Part shown: piece by piece, positions 54,163 to 61,750 of the stretch
Layout: every line of letters begins with the position of its first letter
Position numbering within the stretch: the first letter of the stretch is position 1
Source of the DNA: an uncultured Eubacteriales bacterium
Lineage (GTDB): Bacteria > Bacillota > Clostridia > Oscillospirales > CAG-272
Length of the DNA stretch: 64,000 nt
NCBI GenBank assembly: GCA_934432725.1
Contig: CAKRZE010000006.1
Span: forward strand, 56,283 to 120,282
Reading direction: 5' to 3'
Translations under genes and position numbers: made by a program
Notes under the pieces: model-generated
The model's database searches: none
What the model saw: the letters and a program-made list of their open reading frames with translations, nothing else
What the model was told of the DNA's origin: nothing

Positions 54163-54217
54163 CTCCGTTTATCCTGCTGCCATCCGGAAACACTCCGGCA
54201 GACAGTCCTCCCGCGTA

Positions 54218-55633
54218 TCAGTACCGGAGCTTTCCGGAAAGATATGCTTCCAGCTCATCAATCGGAATCCGGACCTGTTCCATCGTATCTCTGTCGCGGA
54301 CCGTCACGCAATGATCCGCCTCAACGCCCTTTTCGGGATCGCCGACCGTATTGAAATCCACGGTAATGCAGTACGGCGTGCCGATCTCATCCTCGCGGCG
54401 GTAGCGCTTTCCGATCGATCCGGTATCGTCATAGTCCACCATAAAGCTCTTGGAAAGCTGACCGTAGAGCTCCATTGCCCTGCCGCTCAGCTTTTTGGAC
54501 AGCGGGAGCACCGCAGCCTTGTAGGGGGCAAGCGCAGGATGCAGATGCAGCACCACGCGCGTATCCTTTTCATCCAGCTTTTCTTCGTCATAAGCATCGA
54601 TCAGAAACGCCAGCGTCACACGGTCCGCGCCGAGCGACGGCTCGATGACATACGGTACATACCGCTCTCCGGTTTCAGGATCAAAATAATCCAGCGGCTT
54701 TCCGGAATGGTTGGCGTGCTGTGTCAGATCGTAGTCCGTTCTGTCCGCCACTCCCCACAGCTCGCCCCAGCCGAACGGGAACAGATATTCGAAGTCGGTG
54801 GTTGCCTTGGAATAGAAGCAAAGCTCCTCTTTGTCATGGTCTCTCAGCCGCAGGCAGTCCTCGCGCATGCCCAGCCCGAGCAGGAATTCCTTGCAGTAAT
54901 TTTTCCAGAAGGCAAACCATTCCAGATCCGTACCGGGCTTGCAGAAGAACTCCAGCTCCATCTGCTCAAACTCCCTGGTGCGGAACGTAAAGTTTCCGGG
55001 CGTAATCTCGTTGCGGAACGACTTTCCGATCTGTCCGACGCCGAACGGGATCTTCTTTCTTGTGGTGCGGGCAATGTTCTGGAAATTCACAAAAATCCCC
55101 TGTGCCGTCTCGGGACGGAGATAGAGCGTATTGGCAGAATCCTCCGTGACACCCTGGAAGGTCTTGAACATCAGGTTGAACTTCCGGATATCGGTGAAAT
55201 CCGCCGAGCCGCAAGCCGGGCAGGTGATATGGTGCTCCTTGATATAGCTCATCATTTCCCCGTCGCTCATGCCGGCAGGGTTATCGTTCAGCCCGTTTGC
55301 CGCAACATAATCCTCGATCAGCTTATCCGCTCTGTGGCGGGTCTTGCACACCTTGCAGTCCATCAGAGGATCGGAAAAGCCGCCGAGATGTCCGGAAGCG
55401 ACCCATGTCTCCGGATTCATCATGATCGCAGAATCCAGACCGACATTCATCGGGATTTCCTGCACGAATTTCTTCCACCACGCCTTTTTGACATTGTTTT
55501 TCAGCTCAACGCCGAGCGGACCGTAATCCCATGAATTCGCAAGTCCGCCGTAAATCTCGGAGCCGGCATAAATAATGCCTCTGTTCTTGCAGAGCGCAAC
55601 GATTTTGTCCATTGTCTTTTCGCTGTTGTTCAT
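54218..55633 (-). CDS. glyS: Glycyl-tRNA synthetase, dimeric type
   Basis: 471-residue alpha2-type GlyRS (GlyQS), the form used by many Firmicutes and eukaryotes. N-terminal MDKIVALCKNRGIIYAGSEI, motif 1 region GLANSWDYGPLGVELKNNVK, motif 2 FRNEITPGNFTFRTREFEQME, motif 3 EPSLGADRVTLAFLIDAY and a C-terminal anticodon-binding domain are all recognisable. A zinc-knuckle pair (CKVCKTRH, CPACGSAD) lies near residues 105-165. Start ATG 55633 is set by homology. The upstream in-frame extension is leader sequence with the SD-hairpin structure. The LCP gene lies upstream on the same strand. Confidence 0.94.
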   Translation of the reverse strand: MNNSEKTMDKIVALCKNRGIIYAGSEIYGGLANSWDYGPLGVELKNNVKKAWWKKFVQEIPMNVGLDSAIMMNPETWVASGHLGGFSDPLMDCKVCKTRHRADKLIEDYVAANGLNDNPAGMSDGEMMSYIKEHHITCPACGSADFTDIRKFNLMFKTFQGVTEDSANTLYLRPETAQGIFVNFQNIARTTRKKIPFGVGQIGKSFRNEITPGNFTFRTREFEQMELEFFCKPGTDLEWFAFWKNYCKEFLLGLGMREDCLRLRDHDKEELCFYSKATTDFEYLFPFGWGELWGVADRTDYDLTQHANHSGKPLDYFDPETGERYVPYVIEPSLGADRVTLAFLIDAYDEEKLDEKDTRVVLHLHPALAPYKAAVLPLSKKLSGRAMELYGQLSKSFMVDYDDTGSIGKRYRREDEIGTPYCITVDFNTVGDPEKGVEADHCVTVRDRDTMEQVRIPIDELEAYLSGKLRY

Positions 55634-55672
55634 GTCGTTTTCCCCTTCCTCCGTTTTGGGAGGCTTCCTTTC
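55634..55672 (-). promoter_or_regulatory. SD-hairpin leader of glyS
   Basis: GAAAGGA ends 32 nt before the ATG. CCTCC / GGAGG (loop CAAAAC) form the hairpin; AAGGGGA follows 7 nt before the start. Confidence 0.55.
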
Positions 55673-55803
55673 TTTTCTCCCGGCATCCGCGTGAGGCGGC
55701 GCACAGGTGCAAATCATTTCAAAGCTGTGTCCGGAGCAGCCCGCCCCGCCGCAAGCCGACCGTGTCACAGAACACGGTCCGGCAGAGAGGAGCCGCAGCT
55801 CCG

Positions 55804-56802
55804 TCAGCCCCGGTATTTTTCGAACAGCGCACGTGCGCCGCTGATGTCCGGCTCAAAATACCGGATACCCTCAAGCTCCGTATAGACGCCGGGATATGTA
55901 AAATCACGGGATGTGAGCGAGGAGTACATAAAGATCAGATCCAGATACCGGTTCATCGCCTGCTCTGTGAAATTGGTCTCCACATGCTCCAGATACAGCT
56001 CCATCAGCTCCTTGGCGTTTTCACGGTAGCTCCCGTCGGAGGTAATCCCCGCAAGAAGCGTTTTCAGGAGCGTGAGCGCATTGGAGCGTCTTATCGTTCC
56101 GTCGTCATGGTAGTCATTGAAGCGAAGATACAGCATGACCTCTCTGGCGGTGAGCTTGTGCGTGCCGTGCGTCAGTTCAAAATCATAGCCGGATACGGGG
56201 TCCTTATAACTCATATCCGCCGGGACATACAGATTGATGTCCCCGAATTTCTCCATGATCTTTTCCATTCCGTCCACGCTTGCGCACATAAAATAATCCA
56301 CCCGGAGCCCGGTCAGATTCATAACCGCCTCACACAGGTATTCGATTCCGTGCGTGCTGTACAGCGAGCCGAGCGCAACCGTCAGCCCCTGATCCGTCAC
56401 CTTCAGGTCCGCAGGCAGATTGCAGAACGCAACCTCGCCCGTTTTTCTGTCCGCATGCATCAGAATCAGGATATCCGCCTCAACCCTGCGCGGCTGGATG
56501 GGAAAGCCCTCCCCCGGATCGTCCGCAATGACATAATCCTTATATACGCTCATATAATCGGTTCCGACCAAAAGCATGGTAAAGCCCTCTTCGGAAACGA
56601 CCGTCGGCGTATTTCCGGTTTCGGGCGTATTTCCGGTATCGCCCGGCTCATCGGTTGAGACGCCGGTCTGTACCGCGCCGGTATCCTCCGGAAGTATTCC
56701 CATGGAGCGGGCGGCAAAATTTGAAATCAGATAGCCAAGCAAGCCGAAAATCAAAAGTGAGGCACAGAAGGTAATCGCAAAATTCCTGACAGATGACAGC
56801 AT
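55804..56802 (-). CDS. LytR-CpsA-Psr (LCP) family protein
   Basis: 332-residue membrane protein. One N-terminal transmembrane helix (about 8-28), a Thr/Gly/Pro linker, then the LCP domain (about 70-280) containing LLVGTDYMSVYKDYVIADDP and ADILILMHADRKTGEVAFCN. The remaining part is LTAREVMLYLRFNDYHDDGT. LCP enzymes move glycopolymers from polyprenyl phosphate to peptidoglycan, and their arginine and aspartate residues bind the pyrophosphate. The usual DSRSD segment is degenerate here, so activity is not certain. ATG 56802 has AGGGAG upstream, itself preceded by a small hairpin (GCACGG / CCGTGC). Confidence 0.82.
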   Translation of the reverse strand: MLSSVRNFAITFCASLLIFGLLGYLISNFAARSMGILPEDTGAVQTGVSTDEPGDTGNTPETGNTPTVVSEEGFTMLLVGTDYMSVYKDYVIADDPGEGFPIQPRRVEADILILMHADRKTGEVAFCNLPADLKVTDQGLTVALGSLYSTHGIEYLCEAVMNLTGLRVDYFMCASVDGMEKIMEKFGDINLYVPADMSYKDPVSGYDFELTHGTHKLTAREVMLYLRFNDYHDDGTIRRSNALTLLKTLLAGITSDGSYRENAKELMELYLEHVETNFTEQAMNRYLDLIFMYSSLTSRDFTYPGVYTELEGIRYFEPDISGARALFEKYRG

Positions 56803-56943
56803 ATCAATCTCCCTGCACGGCATCCCGTGCGTTATTCCGGATAAAATGTATGAAGAATGGCAACCGGTGCTTCGGATTTCCCGGAATCCCGGAAAATCTG
56901 CCGCTTATGCGCAGATACGGCACAAGCATACACTTATTATGAT

Positions 56944-56972
56944 ATTATATATTACTTTTTGGCTTTTTTCAA
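56944..56972 (-). promoter_or_regulatory. Sigma-A promoter of the LCP gene
   Basis: Minus strand TTGAAA (56972-56967), 17-bp spacer, TATAAT (56949-56944). Confidence 0.7.
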
Positions 56973-57305
56973 GGGATTTTCGAAAAAACTTGTCAGACCT
57001 GCCGCGAGGCGTCATTGCCGGCACTTTTTTAGGAAAGCATACGCCGCAGAATGCCAGATTCCCGGCAGCCGCAGCGTTCCGCCGCAGCCGTCCGCTCCCG
57101 CAAAAGCGTCCCCACGGATGCCATGCGGACAGAGGCAGCCGAAAAGTCTCCTGTTCCGATTTCCGCCCTGCCCTTTTCCGTTCCGACCGCCTGCCGATGC
57201 ACAGCCTATTTCCGTCCCAGCATGCGGTCCGCGCCGGCTGCGTCCTCCAACGCGCGGACGCAAAAAGACTTTCGCGCGGCGGCACAAAAAAATTAAAAAA
57301 AGCCC
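56973..57305. other. Gap between the LCP and tRNA promoters
   Basis: About 330 nt without gene or motif. Confidence 0.5.
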
Positions 57306-57334
57306 TTGACAAACGAAAAACCCTGTGCTATAAT
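57306..57334 (+). promoter_or_regulatory. Sigma-A promoter of tRNA-Gln
   Basis: TTGACA (57306-57311), 17-bp spacer ending TGTGC, TATAAT (57329-57334). Confidence 0.85.
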
Positions 57335-57366
57335 GATTAGCGTCAAAGGGCAAGAACAAAACAGAT

Positions 57367-57440
57367 TGGGAATTTGTGTAACGGCAGCACGACAGACTCT
57401 GACTCTGTTTGAGGGGGTTCAAATCCCTCATTCCCAGCCA
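57367..57440 (+). tRNA. tRNA-Gln (anticodon CTG)
   Basis: 74 nt with encoded CCA. Acceptor arms TGGGAAT / ATTCCCA (7 bp) and discriminator G. The anticodon arm is ACAGA / TCTGT around CT-CTG-AC, giving anticodon CTG. The T arm GAGGG-GTTCAAAT-CCCTC is present. U1-A72 at the acceptor end is typical of tRNA-Gln. Promoter and terminator are its own. Confidence 0.93.
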
Positions 57441-57441
57441 A

Positions 57442-57474
57442 AACTCCCGCACATCAGTGCGGGAGTTTTATTTA
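57442..57474 (+). terminator. Terminator of tRNA-Gln
   Basis: AAAACTCCCGCAC / GTGCGGGAGTTTT with TATTTATTA following. Confidence 0.85.
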
Positions 57475-57563
57475 TTACTTATTCACTTTTCACTATTCAC
57501 TCCCCGTGAGTTTTGGCAAGGTTATAAGTAATAGTGAATAGCGAAGAAGTGAGGCTGCTTTCC
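57472..57563. repeat. AT-rich inverted repeat beside tRNA-Gln
   Basis: ATTACTTAT and CTATTCAC on the left are matched by ATAAGTAAT and GTGAATAG on the right. The sequence changes sharply to AT-rich here, directly after the tRNA terminator. No copy of the tRNA 3' end (an attachment-site hallmark) was found further along. Confidence 0.5.
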
Positions 57564-57754
57564 GCTCGATGGCGAAAAGCATTTTGAAGTAAAAAGTCTA
57601 GATGCGTATCGGCATAATGGAATAACTATGCGTAACAGCACAATCCGTCATTTCACTTCACAATAAATCACGATATAATTTATAGCCAATTGGTGTGATC
57701 CTCGGTACCAATACATTTTGCAAGCTGAAACCTATGCTAATCGACTTTAATATA

Positions 57755-57783
57755 TTGCGCCCTGCTCTGTTCTGTGATACAAT
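57755..57783 (+). promoter_or_regulatory. Promoter of the primase-like gene
   Basis: TTGCGC (57755-57760), 17-bp spacer, TACAAT (57778-57783); AAAGGAG lies 7 nt before the ATG at 57816. Confidence 0.6.
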
Positions 57784-57815
57784 GTAGAAGCAAATCAGGC
57801 TAAAGGAGATGCTAT

Positions 57816-58859
57816 ATGGCTAATTCTAAAGGTCTAATACCCACTCATGTACTCAACAAAATCAAGTCCAAAAACAATATTGTAAAATATATTTCGTCAG
57901 AGCAAGAATTGATTCAACGGGGTAAGAATTATTACGGAAAATGTCCCGTATGTGGAAAATCGAAAACTTGTGTTGTATTTTCGGACACAAACTCATTTTA
58001 TTGCTTTGCGTGCGGTTTAGGCGGAGACATAATTACATATGTAATGAGATCAAAAAATGTTGATTACATAACAGCCGTCTCACAGCTGGCGAGTATAGCC
58101 GGAATTGCACTTCCTGAAAACAATACTTCGCCAAACAGCCTAATGCGTGATGCGGCAATATTCTACCATTCGCAATTAAAAATGAGCAGCAAGGCAAAAG
58201 ATGCGATAGATCAGCTCCACGCTTGGGGTATAAAAGGAAAAGCTATCGTTCAATTAGGTATTGGTTTTCACGACAACTCATTTAATTGTTTTATAGAATA
58301 TATGACTAAGCAAAAGTCATATACGATTGCTCAACTGGAAGAAGCAAACTTGAGCGCAAAAACTCCAAAGGGAAATTACTACGATAAAATGCGAAACAGT
58401 ATCATAATTCCCACCATAGATACAAACGGGAACGTGGTTTGCTTTGATTATTACATTATAGACAAATCTCAATTATACAAGTATCCTAACAGTGATAGAT
58501 TTTCTCGATCAAACCACCTCTATTCATTCAATTTGGCAGTACGCTCCCAAAAAAAGAGTGTAATCATTGTATCCTCATATGAGGATTACTTTAAATTGTT
58601 CGGATCGGGAATCACAAATGTGGTATCTGCATATCTGCCAAGAATTACAAACGGACAGCTTAACCTACTGAAAAAGCACTTCAAAGTTGTTATGCCGTTC
58701 TTGCCGCAATATGTTGGTTTTTCATCGTGTGCTCGGTATTGTAAAAGCAATCAGATGTCTTGCGAGAATATACACCTGCAGGGTTGTGATTCACCCATAG
58801 ATTATTTAAATAAGTATGGTATTCATACAATACTGGAAAAGATTTCAGCGTTTGAATAA
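57816..58859 (+). CDS. DnaG-like protein with CHC2-type zinc finger and degenerate TOPRIM
   Basis: 347 residues, AT-rich codons unlike the surroundings. The first 100 residues resemble a primase zinc-binding domain: CPVC (43/46), then CFAC (63/66) within NSFYCFACGLGGDIITYVMR. The usual histidine of the C-x2-H pair is cysteine. The middle resembles the DnaG core N-terminal domain (LGIGFHDNSFNCFIEYMTKQ...RNSIIIPTIDTNGNVVCFDY). The TOPRIM-like part lacks acidic residues: the VEGYMD glutamate is replaced (VSSYEDYFKLFG), and the DSD motif after the next strand is absent (VVMPFLPQYVG). It is therefore unlikely to make primers. Helicase-binding C-terminal sequence is missing. It is probably derived from a mobile element; its role could be DNA or RNA binding. 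Confidence 0.6.
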   Translation: MANSKGLIPTHVLNKIKSKNNIVKYISSEQELIQRGKNYYGKCPVCGKSKTCVVFSDTNSFYCFACGLGGDIITYVMRSKNVDYITAVSQLASIAGIALPENNTSPNSLMRDAAIFYHSQLKMSSKAKDAIDQLHAWGIKGKAIVQLGIGFHDNSFNCFIEYMTKQKSYTIAQLEEANLSAKTPKGNYYDKMRNSIIIPTIDTNGNVVCFDYYIIDKSQLYKYPNSDRFSRSNHLYSFNLAVRSQKKSVIIVSSYEDYFKLFGSGITNVVSAYLPRITNGQLNLLKKHFKVVMPFLPQYVGFSSCARYCKSNQMSCENIHLQGCDSPIDYLNKYGIHTILEKISAFE

Positions 58860-59057
58860 ATACTACATTTATAAGAGACGCCTTGGGGCATCTTCCTTAC
58901 GGGAAGTCTCCAAGCGGCGGATCATGCGGAAGTACCGCGGGCAGCGCAAAAAGGAACCGACCGTCTGCTGCTTCCGCCGTTATCCGGAAGAGCTGCTTGT
59001 AAACGGAGCCTGCGGCATATGCCTCGCAGCGCTTTTATTCGGAAGCTGCCGATAAGA

Positions 59058-60428
59058 TCACCGATCGGCATTTGCCAAAAGGGGAACCCCGGCGTGCGGA
59101 GAGCCGGCAGGCAGCGCCCTTGTGTATTTTCCGACTGCAAATGCCGCCCAGACCGCAACCGCAAGCTCCGTCAGCGGCATGGCATACCACACGGAATCGG
59201 GTCCTGTCAGTGCCGGGAGAATATAAATCAGACATCCGCTGATTACAAGTCCCCTTGCCACAGACACGGCAAACGCCGCCCTCGGCTTCATGATTGCCTG
59301 AAAATAATAGGTAGAAAAAACATTGAACGGCAAAAGCAGGAACGAGCATGCATATGTCCGGATCACCGCAGGCGCCATTTCCAGTATTTCAGGTGTGGGA
59401 TACATAAAAATACGGACATACAGATTCGGACAGATCAGGCTGACCGCCGTCCAGACGATCCCGAAAAACGCCGTTGTCCACAGTGCCGGTCGGAGCGTTT
59501 CCCTGATCCGTGCTCCGCAGCCCGCCCCGAAATTGACGGAAATGATCGGCTGCGCCGCCTGTCCGACGCTGTATGCGCAGCACTGCACAAAGGTGCTGAC
59601 GTTGATGATCGGACCGTAGACCGCAAGCGCATCGGCACCGAGGTACCGCATGATCTGACGGTTAAACAGCACCGTAAGAATCCCCATGGCGACATCGATA
59701 AAAAAGGTAGAAAAGCCGGTGACGCCTATCTCCCGGAGCTTTGCCGCAAGCTTACGCGGTTTTTCCAGCCGCAATGTGTTTTTGCGGCTCAGAAAGTGCG
59801 TCAGCATGACAAGAAAGGATATCCCGGCGCCGATTGCAGTGGCAAGCCCGGCGCCGTAGATGCCCATATCGCAGACAAATACGAAAAAATAGTCCCCGAA
59901 AACATTGAAGATTCCCCCCGCAAGCACGCCTGCCGTCGCCAGTCCGGGAGCGTTATCGTTCCGAAGGAAGGCGGGCAACAGCTGATTGAACAGAAACAGC
60001 GGAAAGACGAGAAGAATCGGCCGCATGTATTCCCGCGCCAGCGCAAGCAGCGGCTCGGTTGCCCCGAAGAAGGTCAGAACCGGACGTTCAAAGACCGCAA
60101 TCCCGGCCCACGCGGCAAGCGCCAGTACCGCGGCGCCGAAGAGGGCTGCCGTAAAATACTGATTTTCGCTCCCGCCGTTCTCCGTCTCGCCGCCGCGCTT
60201 TGCGCTGAAGATTACGCCGCCCCCGATGCCCGCAAGCAGTCCGAGGCTGTATATGATATTCCAGACCGGCGCGACCACCGCAAGCGCCGCTGTCCCGTCC
60301 GGTCCCTGATACTGCCCGACCATCGCCATATCGACCATACCGTAAATGCATGAAATGAGTGCGCTGCCGAATGCAGCGGACAGATATTTAAAATAAAGCG
60401 TTTTGATTTTTCCGTGCAGCAAATCCAT
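59058..60428 (-). CDS. MATE-family efflux transporter
   Basis: 456-residue, twelve-helix exporter of the multidrug and toxic compound extrusion family, driven by Na+ or H+. Two homologous halves are visible (MDLLHGKIKTLYFKYLSAAF...GLLAGIGGGVIFSAKRGG; and FSTFFIDVAMGILTVLFNRQ...SVGQAAQPIISVNFGAG). The start ATG 60428 has GGGAGGA 9 nt upstream. A strong promoter, a nine-codon leader ORF and a terminator lie just before it, so expression probably needs terminator read-through. Substrates are typically cationic drugs, but this cannot be read from sequence. An XRE regulator gene lies upstream on the same strand. Confidence 0.9.
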   Translation of the reverse strand: MDLLHGKIKTLYFKYLSAAFGSALISCIYGMVDMAMVGQYQGPDGTAALAVVAPVWNIIYSLGLLAGIGGGVIFSAKRGGETENGGSENQYFTAALFGAAVLALAAWAGIAVFERPVLTFFGATEPLLALAREYMRPILLVFPLFLFNQLLPAFLRNDNAPGLATAGVLAGGIFNVFGDYFFVFVCDMGIYGAGLATAIGAGISFLVMLTHFLSRKNTLRLEKPRKLAAKLREIGVTGFSTFFIDVAMGILTVLFNRQIMRYLGADALAVYGPIINVSTFVQCCAYSVGQAAQPIISVNFGAGCGARIRETLRPALWTTAFFGIVWTAVSLICPNLYVRIFMYPTPEILEMAPAVIRTYACSFLLLPFNVFSTYYFQAIMKPRAAFAVSVARGLVISGCLIYILPALTGPDSVWYAMPLTELAVAVWAAFAVGKYTRALPAGSPHAGVPLLANADR

Positions 60429-60448
60429 ATGCTCTCAATCCTCCCGAT

Positions 60449-60497
60449 AAAAAAGCCGGATAAGGAACAGACATCTCAGTCTGCGCCTTATCCGGCT
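60449..60497 (-). terminator. Attenuator terminator in the MATE leader
   Basis: AGCCGGATAAGG / CCTTATCCGGCT (12 bp) enclosing CAGAC / GTCTG, followed by TTTTTTATC. It ends only about 20 nt before the MATE start codon, leaving no room for another promoter. Confidence 0.8.
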
Positions 60498-60514
60498 GTC
60501 ATTTCTCCGAACAA
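60488..60514 (-). CDS. Candidate leader peptide MFGEMTAG
   Basis: TTG at 60514 preceded by GGAGG (5-nt spacing) opens eight codons and ends at TAA (60490-60488). An internal ATG (60502) would give MTAG. The last three codons and the stop lie in the 5' arm of the attenuator, so a ribosome here would block the terminator. Support is positional only; a peptide this short cannot be recognised by similarity. Confidence 0.45.
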   Translation of the reverse strand: MFGEMTAG

Positions 60515-60539
60515 CCTGCCCTCCGTGCGAACAGGAAAG

Positions 60540-60568
60540 ATTTTACCACGTTCCGCACCGGATGTCAA
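60540..60568 (-). promoter_or_regulatory. Sigma-A promoter of the MATE gene
   Basis: Minus strand TTGACA (60568-60563), 17-bp spacer, TAAAAT (60545-60540); start point near 60533. Confidence 0.85.
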
Positions 60569-60649
60569 GCTGTTTTCTGATTTTTTAAAAATACTTCTCA
60601 ACCGCGCACGGAAGCCTTCCGAAGAAGCGTCTGCCTTCATACAGTGTCT

Positions 60650-61390
60650 TTACTTCTTGCGCATCAGCTTTTCCGCAAAACGCTCCACATCCTTCTCATC
60701 CAAAAACGGAAGAAAACCCGCAATTGCCTTCATTCCGCCGTTTTCGAACTGCTTTTCGGCAAACTCACGTACATCGCTGTCCTTCATAAAAGGAAGGAAC
60801 TGCGCGATGCTTTTTTTCTCCTCCCGATATTTTCCGGCAACGAAAGCAATCGCTTCTTCGGAAGCAAACGGCAGAAAGACCGCTACGCTCCTGCCGTCCG
60901 AAGCGCTGCGCTTCATCAATTCATCTGCCTTTTCACAGCTGACAAACGGCAGCAGCACCGCGATATCCTGACCGCTCTCCTGATAGCAGCGGTCGGCAAG
61001 GCGGTCAATATACTCCTCGCCAAGAAACGGCAGCAGCGCGGCAATGGCTCTGATCCCGCCGTTTTCCGCCATCCATTCCACCTGACTCGGCTTTGCAATC
61101 TCAGCCGCCTCCCGGACGTCCTCGGCGCTGACCTTATCCGCATCAAGCGTCTCCTGCCGGATGATCTTCTCTACAACAGGATTGCTCTTTCCGAGAAGCT
61201 CGTCTACGGTCGTGCCCAGAATTTCCGACAGCTCCGTAAGCTTTGAAATATCCGGCATCGAATTCCCTCTCTCCCAGTTGGAGACCGCCTGAAAGCTGAC
61301 GCCCATCGCATCGGCAAGCTCAAACTGAGTCATATCCTTCTGCTTTCTCAGCTCAGCGATCTTCTTTCCGATTTTCATTGTATCAAACAT
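60650..61390 (-). CDS. XRE regulator with five LPF repeats
   Basis: 246 residues. An N-terminal Cro/CI helix-turn-helix (about 6-65: IGKKIAELRKQKDMTQFELA; GVSFQAVSNWERGNSMPDIS) is followed by a linker. Five helical repeats of 26-28 residues follow, each with an invariant Leu-Pro-Phe (120-122, 147-149, 173-175, 199-201, 227-229) in the pattern x-I-A-x-x-L-P-F followed by acidic and alanine-rich helices. The repeat block may bind a partner or ligand. ATG 61390 is preferred, with AAGGG 8 nt upstream; GTG 61399 and ATG 61378 are alternatives. It lies just upstream of the MATE gene and may regulate it. Confidence 0.8.
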   Translation of the reverse strand: MFDTMKIGKKIAELRKQKDMTQFELADAMGVSFQAVSNWERGNSMPDISKLTELSEILGTTVDELLGKSNPVVEKIIRQETLDADKVSAEDVREAAEIAKPSQVEWMAENGGIRAIAALLPFLGEEYIDRLADRCYQESGQDIAVLLPFVSCEKADELMKRSASDGRSVAVFLPFASEEAIAFVAGKYREEKKSIAQFLPFMKDSDVREFAEKQFENGGMKAIAGFLPFLDEKDVERFAEKLMRKK

Positions 61391-61430
61391 ATCTGTCACC
61401 CTTGCCTCCGCCCTGCGAAGGCATCCTTTC
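61391..61430 (-). promoter_or_regulatory. SD-hairpin leader of the XRE/LPF-repeat gene
   Basis: GAAAGGA ends 33 nt before ATG 61390. GCCTTCGC / GCGGAGGC (8 bp with a G-U, loop AGG) form the hairpin; AAGGG follows. Nearly identical to the leader at 61712-61750. Confidence 0.65.
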
Positions 61431-61480
61431 TTTTTACGTTTGTTCCGGCATTCCTGATTGCATCGGTCCCGGCATGACGG

Positions 61481-61711
61481 TCATCCGCAGTTCGGGAAGA
61501 AAAAGCTCCTCTTTCCGAGCGCTTCCGCGGCAGTTCCCAATTTTTCCGAAAGCGCCGCAGGCTCTGCATGCTCCGGAGTCCAAATACCGCTCTCCGGATC
61601 AAAGCCCGTCCGAAAACAGACCCTCCGGTCATCGGCAGATTCCGGAAGCTCCGTGTTCTCACGTCTCTCCGGCTTCCCCGCCTTTTTTTCGATTTTCAGT
61701 ATCCCAAGCAT
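61481..61711 (-). CDS. Small ORF whose start duplicates that of the XRE gene
   Basis: 76 codons beginning MLGILKIEKKAG, close to MFDTMKIGKKIA of the next gene, and preceded by almost the same leader. After about ten codons similarity ends; the rest (RENTELPESADDRRVCFRTG) has no recognised domain. It may be a real small protein or the debris of a duplicated gene head. It would be cotranscribed with the XRE gene. A TATAAT on the minus strand at 61940-61935 is a possible -10 element without a good -35. Confidence 0.45.
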   Translation of the reverse strand: MLGILKIEKKAGKPERRENTELPESADDRRVCFRTGFDPESGIWTPEHAEPAALSEKLGTAAEALGKRSFFFPNCG

Positions 61712-61750
61712 ACCGTCCACCCTGCTTCCGCTCCGCGAAAGCATCCTTTC
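61712..61750 (-). promoter_or_regulatory. SD-hairpin leader of the 76-codon ORF
   Basis: GAAAGGA ends 32 nt before ATG 61711. GCTTTCGC / GCGGAAGC (8 bp with a G-U, loop GGA) form the hairpin; AGGG follows 8 nt before the start. Confidence 0.6.

Noticed and set aside
57367..57440. tRNA-Gln as an att site with a direct repeat
   Set aside because: No second copy of the tRNA 3' end was found between 57.5 and 59.1 kb, so integration cannot be shown.
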